64,000 nt of DNA from IOR16 sp963521065 (GTDB lineage: Bacteria; Bacillota; Clostridia; Peptostreptococcales; Anaerovoracaceae). The notes under the pieces are model-generated. The model was not told the origin of the DNA, made no database searches, and saw nothing but the letters and a program-made list of their open reading frames with translations. This document shows, one piece after another, positions 53,376 through 60,077 of the stretch. The DNA lies in NCBI GenBank assembly GCA_963521065.1, contig CAUQTI010000015.1, forward strand, positions 8,380 through 72,379, in the 5' to 3' direction. Numbering within the stretch: the first letter of the stretch is position 1; every line of letters starts with the position of its first letter. Position numbers and translations under genes: made by a program.

Positions 53376-53804
53376 ATGAAGTCATTTATTGCAAAGCCTC
53401 ATGAAGTGGAAAGAAAGTGGTATGTAATCGATGCTGAGGGAAAAACTCTCGGACGTTTAGCCACAGAAGTCGCTTCTGTATTAAGAGGAAAGAGAAAGCC
53501 AATCTACACACCGCATGTGGATACAGGTGACTATGTCATCATTATCAATGCAGAGAAGGTAGAAGTAACCGGAAAGAAAAGAAAAGAGAAAATTTATAAG
53601 AGACATACGGGATTCCCGGGTGGTCTTCGTGAATTGACTTTTGAAAAGTTGCAGGCAAGAAAACCAGAAGAAATTATTCGCCATGCGGTGAAGGGCATGA
53701 TGCCGAAGGGACCTCTTGGACGTGAAATGTACAAGAAGCTTAAGGTTTATGCAGGCCCAGAGCACAATCATGCAGCACAGAAACCAGAAATCTGGAATTA
53801 TTAA
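53376..53804 (+). CDS. rplM: 50S ribosomal protein L13
   Basis: A 142-residue ribosomal protein. Diagnostic stretches are KSFIAKPHEVERKWYVIDA, LGRLATEVASVLRGK, YTPHVDTGDYVIIIN and GMMPKGPLGREM, ending YAGPEHNHAAQKPE. ATG 53376 is placed seven bases after GGAGG; an in-frame ATG at 53364 overlaps that site. It is the first gene of the rplM-rpsI operon. Confidence 0.97.
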   Translation: MKSFIAKPHEVERKWYVIDAEGKTLGRLATEVASVLRGKRKPIYTPHVDTGDYVIIINAEKVEVTGKKRKEKIYKRHTGFPGGLRELTFEKLQARKPEEIIRHAVKGMMPKGPLGREMYKKLKVYAGPEHNHAAQKPEIWNY

Positions 53805-53822
53805 TAAAGGGAGGAATCAGAA

Positions 53823-54215
53823 ATGGCAAAAATGCAGTACTGCGGAACAGGCAGAAGAAAATCATCCGTTGCTAGAGTTCGATTGGTCCCTGGCAAAGGC
53901 ACAATTACAATAAACAAGAAGCCACTTGAAGAATACTTCGGGATGGAAATTGTTAAGAGAGAAGTAAGAAGACCGTTGGAAATCGCTGGTGTTGAAGGTC
54001 AATTTGACGTCATTGCTACGGTAAGAGGCGGCGGATTCACTGGTCAGGCTGGTGCGTTAAGACATGGTGTCTCCAGAGCACTTTGCGTTTTGGACATCGC
54101 GCATAGACCTGCTTTGAAATCAGCAGGGTTTTTAACAAGAGACCCAAGAATGAAGGAAAGAAAGAAATATGGACTGAAGAAAGCAAGAAAAGCTTCCCAG
54201 TTCAGCAAGCGTTAA
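53823..54215 (+). CDS. rpsI: 30S ribosomal protein S9
   Basis: A 130-residue ribosomal protein. CGTGRRKSSVARVRLVPGKG at the N-terminus, GGGFTGQAGALRHGVSRAL in the middle and the C-terminal basic tail KKYGLKKARKASQFSKR, whose end reaches the P-site tRNA, are all typical. GGGAGGAA lies upstream, 18 bp after rplM. Confidence 0.97.
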   Translation: MAKMQYCGTGRRKSSVARVRLVPGKGTITINKKPLEEYFGMEIVKREVRRPLEIAGVEGQFDVIATVRGGGFTGQAGALRHGVSRALCVLDIAHRPALKSAGFLTRDPRMKERKKYGLKKARKASQFSKR

Positions 54216-54228
54216 TTTGTTTCCATGT

Positions 54229-54256
54229 GGCGGCCGTATTTACGGTCGCCTTTTTT
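54229..54256 (+). terminator. Rho-independent terminator after rpsI
   Basis: GGCGGCCGT / ACGGTCGCC stem (one G-T pair), a 4-base loop and six T. Confidence 0.92.
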
Positions 54257-54407
54257 CATCTAATGAGAAACATCGATTTTTATTAGATGAAAAAAAGGTG
54301 GGCAGAGGGGGCACCCCTCGCCGAAAAAGGAGGGTGCTCAGCTCGCGCAGCGGGTGCCGAAGGGAACCATAGGGTTCCCTAGCGGAGTGGAGAAGCCACT
54401 TTTTCAT
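54257..54407 (+). repeat. GC-rich nested palindromic element
   Basis: Immediately after the rpsI terminator. A first hairpin pairs CATCTAAT with ATTAGATG (54257-54289). A second, larger one pairs ATGAAAAAAAGGTGG (54287-54301 region) with CCACTTTTTCAT (54396-54407) and encloses GGGAACC/GGTTCCC (54362-54379) and GGCACCC/GGGTGCC (54310-54358). It is non-coding and much GC-richer than its surroundings. Candidate palindromic repeat, miniature element or structured RNA. Confidence 0.5.
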
Positions 54408-54442
54408 ACAAAAGAAACAATAAGGGGAGGGAAAGATAGAAA

Positions 54443-55246
54443 ATGAATGAAGATATTCAAAGAGAATTAAAAGCCGTAGAGAAAGCAGGAATTCTAATCG
54501 CCAGAAAATTTATACTTCAAAAAGTTGTGCTTCTCATTGTGGCGATGGTTGCTATTCTTGCCAGTGTTCAGCTGTACAGCGCACAGGTTTATCTTCTTGT
54601 GGAGCTTTTAATTCTATTTATTGTCTTACGCTTTGTAAGAAAAAATCAAATGAAATTTCAGATTGCCCTTTATGAAAAATGTGATCCTTATCTGCAGTAT
54701 ACAGTAGTTGAATATTATTCAAAGCATTGGAGGATTCTTCCTAGAAACTCTAAAAATCAATTGCTGATTGCTATGGCGCAATGTATGGTGCTTGCAGGTG
54801 AGCCGCAGGAGGCAATTGCTATTTCAAATCGGATTGAAAATCCTTCTCGTATGAGGATTGCGTATCGGGCGATTTATTATAATAATCTCCTTCATGCTTA
54901 CGGCCTGTTCGGATGGGAGCAAAAAAGAAGCGCTTTAACAAAAGAAATTCGGGAATTGGCGCAGAAATGCGGCAAAAAGGATGCGATGTATTTGGATGTT
55001 ATCTTGCGTCTCGAGGAATTACACCGGCATAGAGAGAACTTAGACCTTGATTTTGTGAAGAAGTATTTTGAGATGAATCCGGCGCGGCATTTATTTCAAA
55101 AAGTAGCGATGCATTATTACATTGCAGTCATTTTGATTCAAAGCGGGAGAAAAGAAGAAGCTGAAGAGGCAATTTCCTTTGTAATGAAGTATGGGAATAA
55201 GCTTTATTATAAAAAAGAGCTGCAAAAACTTCTTAAAATGGTATAG
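54443..55246 (+). CDS. Membrane protein of unknown function with helical-repeat cytoplasmic region
   Basis: A 267-residue protein. Two adjacent N-terminal helices (VVLLIVAMVAILASVQLY and VYLLVELLILFIVLRFV, about residues 28-65) are followed by roughly 200 residues of predicted alpha-helix. These have TPR-like alternation, for example the AMAQCMVLAGEPQEAIAISN and IAVILIQSGRKEEAEEAIS segments. It starts after GGGGAGGGA. No family name recognised. A role in protein-protein contact at the membrane is plausible. Confidence 0.65.
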   Translation: MNEDIQRELKAVEKAGILIARKFILQKVVLLIVAMVAILASVQLYSAQVYLLVELLILFIVLRFVRKNQMKFQIALYEKCDPYLQYTVVEYYSKHWRILPRNSKNQLLIAMAQCMVLAGEPQEAIAISNRIENPSRMRIAYRAIYYNNLLHAYGLFGWEQKRSALTKEIRELAQKCGKKDAMYLDVILRLEELHRHRENLDLDFVKKYFEMNPARHLFQKVAMHYYIAVILIQSGRKEEAEEAISFVMKYGNKLYYKKELQKLLKMV

Positions 55247-55276
55247 AATAAAGGCATCACAGAGGAGGAATGGAAT

Positions 55277-55645
55277 ATGAATTTTACACTGACACACAAT
55301 TGCATTAATGTATTAGATCTGGAGCGTTCTATGCATTTTTATGAACAAGCTTTGGATATGAAGGAAGTAAGACGGCTGACCGACGAGGAAGGAAGCTATA
55401 TCTTGTCCTTTATTGCCAATGAAAATGCATCCCATCAGATTGAACTTACCTGGCTAAAGGACCGCACAGAGCCATATAATCTCGGCGATAATGAAATCCA
55501 CATGGGCTTTGTAACAGATGATTATGAAGCGGCTTTGGCAAAACACAAAGCAATGGGTGTAGTCTGCTTTGAGAACCCAAAGTTCGGAGTATATTTTATC
55601 GAAGATCCGGATGGATACTGGGTCGAAATTGTCCCTCGCCGTTAA
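55277..55645 (+). CDS. VOC-family (glyoxalase I-like) metalloprotein
   Basis: A 122-residue vicinal-oxygen-chelate protein with the two beta-alpha-beta-beta-beta repeats of lactoylglutathione lyase. Likely metal ligands are the His in TLTHNCINV, the Glu in HQIELTWL, the His in EIHMGFVTDD and the Glu in DGYWVEIVP. It is close in length to GloA. Clostridia generally lack glutathione, so the cosubstrate may be another thiol. AGAGGAGG lies ahead of the ATG. Confidence 0.82.
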   Translation: MNFTLTHNCINVLDLERSMHFYEQALDMKEVRRLTDEEGSYILSFIANENASHQIELTWLKDRTEPYNLGDNEIHMGFVTDDYEAALAKHKAMGVVCFENPKFGVYFIEDPDGYWVEIVPRR

Positions 55646-55715
55646 GAATGCGATGCGACTGATTCCCTTTCTATTTTCATTTCTAGAGTAGCGTCGGAAA
55701 GAAGGAGAAAAGAGC

Positions 55716-56975
55716 ATGAGAGAAATAAGAGAACTGACAAAAGCACAAATTGATGAGTATACGGAGATTGCCTACAATGCATATCCCAGCTTTAAGGACT
55801 TCAGCAAGGATTCTGTAGAGAAGTATAAAAAAAATGTTGCAGAAATTATGGACAACGATCCGGACGTTACTTTTTTCGGACTGTTTGAGGAAGAAGAACT
55901 GCTTGCTGTCATGCGGCTATTTGATTTTCAGATGAATTGCTTCGGAAAAGTGATTCCAGTCTCCGGCTTAGGATTTTTGGGAGTCCACTTAATGCATAAG
56001 AAGGAAAAAGTAGCAAAGGCCATGGTGACGTTTTATGAAGAGCACTATCAGAAAAAAGGCCTGCCGATTGGAACCCTCTTGCCGTTCCGTCCGGATTTCT
56101 ATAAAAAAATGGGGTATGGAATCGGAACAAAAATGAATCAATATCGCCTTGCACCACACCAAATCCCTGCTTACTTTGAGAAGAGTGATTTGCGCTATAT
56201 AAAAAAGCAGGAATTGGACTCTGTTTTTGCCTGTTACAGCCGTGTGGCAGAGAAAACGCATGGGATGATGATGAAATTCGGTGACGAGATTCGAAATATG
56301 AGAGAAGAGGAATTTGACCGAATCATCGGCTGCTATGACGACAGCGGAGCCTTGTGCGGTTATATGGTATTTCGCTTTCAAAATGGGAGAGAAGGAAATT
56401 ATACACAAAACAATATCAATGTGAAAGAATTGGTCTATGAAGACACGGTGACGTTGCGAAAGCTTCTGGGATTTTTGCGTAAGCAAGAGGACCAAGTGCA
56501 GCTTGTGATTTTTAATACCCAAGATGAAAATTTCCATTATTTATTTGACAATCCAATCAATGATAATATGAGTTATATTCCATTTGGAAATATAGAGACG
56601 AATCTTCAGGCAGTGGGCATTATGTATAAGATCTTTGACGTAGAGAAAGCCTTTGAGCAGTGTGCACATAGAAATTATAATCATACCAATCTTACGGTCT
56701 GTTTTTATATTGAAAATGAGCTGTATGGTACAAAAAGCAAAACTATAGTGCAGTTTAAAGAAGGGAAGGCACTTGTTCTCAGGCAAAATGAGAAAAAGGT
56801 GGATGTGACACTCTGTGCAAAGAGCAGCTATTTTTCCTCTCTATTTTTAGGAAGCGTATCGATAAAAGGACTCTATGCATTGGGACTGGTTGAGTTGGAC
56901 CAAATCGAGTTTTTGGAAGAACTGGACAGAGCATTTTATTGCAGTCAGAAACCAATCGGCAATACCGATTTTTAG
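55716..56975 (+). CDS. Eis-like GNAT acetyltransferase with C-terminal SCP2-like domain
   Basis: A 419-residue protein with the architecture of Eis. An N-terminal GNAT domain (about 1-150) has PVSGLGFLGVHLMHKKEKVAKAM, the acetyl-CoA binding loop region, and PFRPDFYKKMGYGIGTKM. A second degenerate GNAT domain and a C-terminal sterol-carrier-like domain follow. Eis enzymes acetylate amines at several positions; many family members have no known substrate. AAGGAG precedes the ATG. It converges on mnhG, sharing a terminator. Confidence 0.8.
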   Translation: MREIRELTKAQIDEYTEIAYNAYPSFKDFSKDSVEKYKKNVAEIMDNDPDVTFFGLFEEEELLAVMRLFDFQMNCFGKVIPVSGLGFLGVHLMHKKEKVAKAMVTFYEEHYQKKGLPIGTLLPFRPDFYKKMGYGIGTKMNQYRLAPHQIPAYFEKSDLRYIKKQELDSVFACYSRVAEKTHGMMMKFGDEIRNMREEEFDRIIGCYDDSGALCGYMVFRFQNGREGNYTQNNINVKELVYEDTVTLRKLLGFLRKQEDQVQLVIFNTQDENFHYLFDNPINDNMSYIPFGNIETNLQAVGIMYKIFDVEKAFEQCAHRNYNHTNLTVCFYIENELYGTKSKTIVQFKEGKALVLRQNEKKVDVTLCAKSSYFSSLFLGSVSIKGLYALGLVELDQIEFLEELDRAFYCSQKPIGNTDF

Positions 56976-57016
56976 AAAAAAAGCCGTCATCTTATTTTAA
57001 GGATGACGGCTTTTTT
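56976..57016. terminator. Bidirectional terminator shared by the Eis-like gene and mnhG
   Basis: AAAAGCCGTCATC pairs with GATGACGGCTTTT around a 10-base loop, with A- and T-runs on the outside. The mnhG stop codon (56992-56994) lies in the loop, so the last codons of mnhG form one arm. Confidence 0.92.
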
Positions 57017-57357
57017 GTTTTTTGTAGTTCATCTACTACGCTTTCTTTCCACATAGGGACGCCACTTCGATATGCAGCTTTCACCATTATATGTGAGCCA
57101 AGCGGTACCGTAATCACTAAAAAAATAATTGCAAGTACACCCTTTAGAGAAAATCCCAAATCGGTATAATACAGAAAAAGGATGTATGCAATAATTAAGT
57201 TGAAAATGCCGAGAGTTACGGGCTTAGATAAGGCTTGCATACGGCAGTAAATATCCGGGAAGCGTAAAAGACCAACGCTGCCCCCGAAGCAGAAAATCGC
57301 ACCAATGATTAAAAATGCACAAATAGAAAATTGCCAGAAAATATCATAAAGCTGCAT
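56992..57357 (-). CDS. mnhG: Mrp Na+/H+ antiporter subunit G
   Basis: A 121-residue membrane protein with three helices, typical of MnhG/MrpG: ICAFLIIGAIFCFGGSVGLLRFPDIYCRMQA, LGIFNLIIAYILFLYY and VLAIIFLVITVPLGSHIMVKAAY. LRFPDxYxRxxA is the family motif. Its ATG overlaps the mnhF stop (TAATG). Last gene of the operon. Confidence 0.92.
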   Translation of the reverse strand: MQLYDIFWQFSICAFLIIGAIFCFGGSVGLLRFPDIYCRMQALSKPVTLGIFNLIIAYILFLYYTDLGFSLKGVLAIIFLVITVPLGSHIMVKAAYRSGVPMWKESVVDELQKTKKPSSLK

Positions 57358-57731
57358 TAAGATTCTCCTCCTTTGCCTTTCTTGCTTGACACAGTCTCGT
57401 CCGCAGGGTCTGCTTCCTTCGGATATTGCTTTAATGGATAGAGAACATCACCTTGCTGCATGTATTTACTCCAAACGACCATTGCAACAAATCCTAAAAT
57501 AGAAAGGACTAAAACGGCATCCATATAATAAGCCGTACCGTGCTTGAAAGCATATAAAATGATGAGCGCGAGCGTCTGCGTGCTGAGTGCGTCTAAACCG
57601 ACAACGCGGTCTGCAAGTGTTTTCCCGGTGACGATAGTAAGCAAATTGATGACCAGTGAGATGGAAATAAATACAAGGACGAGATTAACTACAAGGTTAA
57701 TAATGGGATAATCGTGTAAAAAGTTAATCAT
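57357..57731 (-). CDS. mnhF: Mrp Na+/H+ antiporter subunit F
   Basis: A 124-residue subunit with three helices. ADRVVGLDALSTQTLALIIL is the MrpF hallmark. The C-terminal tail is polar and Lys-rich. ATG 57731 is nine bases after AGGAGG; a TTG at 57740 abuts that site and was rejected. It overlaps mnhE and mnhG by a few bases. Confidence 0.9.
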   Translation of the reverse strand: MINFLHDYPIINLVVNLVLVFISISLVINLLTIVTGKTLADRVVGLDALSTQTLALIILYAFKHGTAYYMDAVLVLSILGFVAMVVWSKYMQQGDVLYPLKQYPKEADPADETVSSKKGKGGES

Positions 57732-58206
57732 AGCCGACAACCTCCTTAATCCGATTTACAAACTCTTTTTCAATATGAGCAAGGACCTTCGGAGCGTCTG
57801 CGCAGTCCAGCATATGAATATACAGAGTATTTCCCTCCGGTGTAATCTCCACCGTCAGAGTGCCAGGCGTCAGAGTAATCATATTCGCTAAAAGTACGAT
57901 TTCAAATTTACTTCGCAAATCGATGTCAAGTGCCACGATTCCCGGGTTTAAATGAGATACGGGAAGACAGACATAGCGAAGCACAGAGAGGTTAGCAATA
58001 ATCACTTCCTTAAAAAAAACAATGAAAAGGATAAAGGCCTTCCAGATTCTCACGAGGTAAAACTGTTTGTGCGCCTGAGAATAAAATACAGATAGGAAAA
58101 AGGCGCCAAGCAGATATCCGAAAACAAAACTGGAGGCAGAAGGGAAATCGCTGAGAAACAGCCAGATGCCTGCCAAGCTTAAGTTCAATACAATTTGAGT
58201 TGCCAT
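57724..58206 (-). CDS. mnhE: Mrp Na+/H+ antiporter subunit E
   Basis: A 160-residue subunit. Hydrophobic N-terminal helices (IVLNLSLAGIWLFL, FVFGYLLGAFFLSVFY) are followed by the conserved cytoplasmic part with ANMITLTPGTLTVEITPEGNTLYIHMLD, which is diagnostic for MrpE. AAAGGAGA lies ahead of the ATG. Confidence 0.93.
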   Translation of the reverse strand: MATQIVLNLSLAGIWLFLSDFPSASSFVFGYLLGAFFLSVFYSQAHKQFYLVRIWKAFILFIVFFKEVIIANLSVLRYVCLPVSHLNPGIVALDIDLRSKFEIVLLANMITLTPGTLTVEITPEGNTLYIHMLDCADAPKVLAHIEKEFVNRIKEVVGYD

Positions 58207-58227
58207 TTCATCTCCTTTTACTATTTA

Positions 58228-59727
58228 CTATCTGCTGCCTGCAGTATTCAAGACGACATCGATATAGAGCTGGGGTGTCATAAGCTGCTCAGCGGCTTCC
58301 ATACAAAGGGAAAGCATTGGCTGCGCAAAAATTCCTAAAAGAAGAGAGACTCCGGACAGCAAAAAGCACGGAATCAACGCTCTCTTATAGTGGAAGCCTT
58401 TTGCCGGAGTATACTCGCGCGGTGCTTTTCCCCAAAATACATATAGAAATAACTTTATCATTGAAAATAAGGTGAGGACGCCAGCGCCGACCGCACAGCC
58501 AAGCGCCCAGTAATTATGCTGCTCTGCCGCAGAAAAAGCTATCATATATTTTGCAAAAAAGCCGGATAAAGGCGGGACTCCTGCGAGAGACATTGCTGTA
58601 ATGAAAAAGGTCCAGCCCAATGCAGGATGTGTTGAGAGCAGCCCTCCCATTTTTTTTAATTCGCGTGTACCCGTAATTTTCTCTGTTACCCCTGCCGTCA
58701 GAAAAAGACAGCCCTTTACTACACCGTGATGAAAGAGAAAATAGAGAGACGCACCGATAGAAGAAACACTGAAAAGTCCAAGCCCCAGTATTACATAACC
58801 TATTTGCGATATACTGTGGTATGCCAGTATACTCTTATAATTCATTTGGCTGACCGCACCGAACACGCCGAGAAAGATTGATAAAATGGCCAGTATCGTA
58901 AGGATAAAATGCGTAAGAGGCACGTCCCCGATAAAGATTAGGGTAAAGGTACGAATCATCGCGTAAGCACCGACTTTAATCACGAGGCCGGAGAAGATGG
59001 AACTGACAGATGCGGTTGCAACAGTATGCACCTTTGGAAGCCAAAAATATAACGGAAACATAGCGGCTTTGATGCCAAATACGGCCATGAGAAGCATTGC
59101 TACAACCGTAAGATAACCTTGATTTTCAATGCCTGCGGCTTTTTGCGCTGCGTCCGCCATATTCATCGTTCCAAGCATTGCGTAAAGAATACCAAGTGAA
59201 ATTAGAAAAACTGTAGAGGAAACGATATTAATCAACAGGTATTTAAAGGTCTCCCGAAGCTGTGCTTTTGAGGCACCGTGGACTAAAAGTGCGTAAGAGG
59301 ATAAAAGCATAATTTCGAAGAAAACAAAGAGATTAAATAAATCACCGGTTAAAAAGGTTCCGTTGATGCCCATCATCAAGAATTGCCAAAGAACATAAAA
59401 ATCATGGCGTTCCCGCTCCTCTCCGATGCTCTCAAAGCTGAAAAGCAGGCCAGTAAAAAAAAGCAGGGTACTGAGAGAAAGCACAATACAGGAAAAAAGA
59501 TCCGCAACGAAGGTGATTCCAAAGGGGGGAGCCCATCCTCCTGCGCAGAAAACAAGCATTCCTGATGTGCGGACTCGGTAAAGTAAAAATACAGAAAACG
59601 CAAGCATTATGCCGCAGCTGATAAAACTAAAAAAACGCTGCGCTAAAACATTCTTTCGGAAGAAGAGAAGAAGAATGCCGCTCACCATAGGAATCAGAAC
59701 GGGAAGAAGCGGAAGATTAGTGCTCAT
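58228..59727 (-). CDS. mnhD: Mrp Na+/H+ antiporter subunit D (NuoN/M-like)
   Basis: A 499-residue proton-translocating subunit with about 14 helices. It has the NADH-dehydrogenase-like core FEIMLLSSYALLVHG (the conserved Glu), AAMFPLYFWLPKVHTVATASVSS (the Lys region), SILAYHSISQIGYV and LAGVPPLSGFFAKY. Of three consecutive ATG codons, the one at 59727 is seven bases from AAAGGAG and was chosen. It overlaps mnhC by 11 bp. Confidence 0.93.
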   Translation of the reverse strand: MSTNLPLLPVLIPMVSGILLLFFRKNVLAQRFFSFISCGIMLAFSVFLLYRVRTSGMLVFCAGGWAPPFGITFVADLFSCIVLSLSTLLFFTGLLFSFESIGEERERHDFYVLWQFLMMGINGTFLTGDLFNLFVFFEIMLLSSYALLVHGASKAQLRETFKYLLINIVSSTVFLISLGILYAMLGTMNMADAAQKAAGIENQGYLTVVAMLLMAVFGIKAAMFPLYFWLPKVHTVATASVSSIFSGLVIKVGAYAMIRTFTLIFIGDVPLTHFILTILAILSIFLGVFGAVSQMNYKSILAYHSISQIGYVILGLGLFSVSSIGASLYFLFHHGVVKGCLFLTAGVTEKITGTRELKKMGGLLSTHPALGWTFFITAMSLAGVPPLSGFFAKYMIAFSAAEQHNYWALGCAVGAGVLTLFSMIKLFLYVFWGKAPREYTPAKGFHYKRALIPCFLLSGVSLLLGIFAQPMLSLCMEAAEQLMTPQLYIDVVLNTAGSR

Positions 59728-60064
59728 CATCATGCTCCTTTCCCAAAAGTGCATCTACGTCGTCGCTTCCTACCTGCTGGTAAGTACGATACGCGAGTAC
59801 CAGACAAAATGCAGTCGTTGCAAAGCTGATTACAATCGCAGTCAAAATCATTGCCTGCGGAAGAGGGTCAGTATAAATGGTAGGTAATTTCCCTAAAATA
59901 GGAGATTCACCTCGTTGCAGCTTTCCGGAAGTCATAAGAAATAATAAAGTTCCGTTTGAAAGCAACGAAGTACCGAAGACAATGCGAAGAAGCCTCCTTG
60001 AAAGTATCATGTAAGTACCAGAGGAAAACAGAATGCCGATTAAGAGTGCAATGAGTAATTCCAT
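59717..60064 (-). CDS. mnhC: Mrp Na+/H+ antiporter subunit C (NuoK-like)
   Basis: A 115-residue three-helix protein. LLIALLIGILFSSGTYMIL, VFGTSLLSNGTLLFLM and DPLPQAMILTAIVISFATTAF carry the NuoK-like pattern, including the DPLPQALVLTAIVI-type block. AAGGAGA precedes the ATG at 60064. It is encoded between the fused AB subunit and D, as in canonical Mrp operons. Confidence 0.93.
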   Translation of the reverse strand: MELLIALLIGILFSSGTYMILSRRLLRIVFGTSLLSNGTLLFLMTSGKLQRGESPILGKLPTIYTDPLPQAMILTAIVISFATTAFCLVLAYRTYQQVGSDDVDALLGKEHDDEH

Positions 60065-60077
60065 CAGAGTCTCCTTT

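Noticed and set aside
55989..56537. 182-codon open frame on the minus strand inside the Eis-like gene
   Set aside because: Antisense shadow without start signals.
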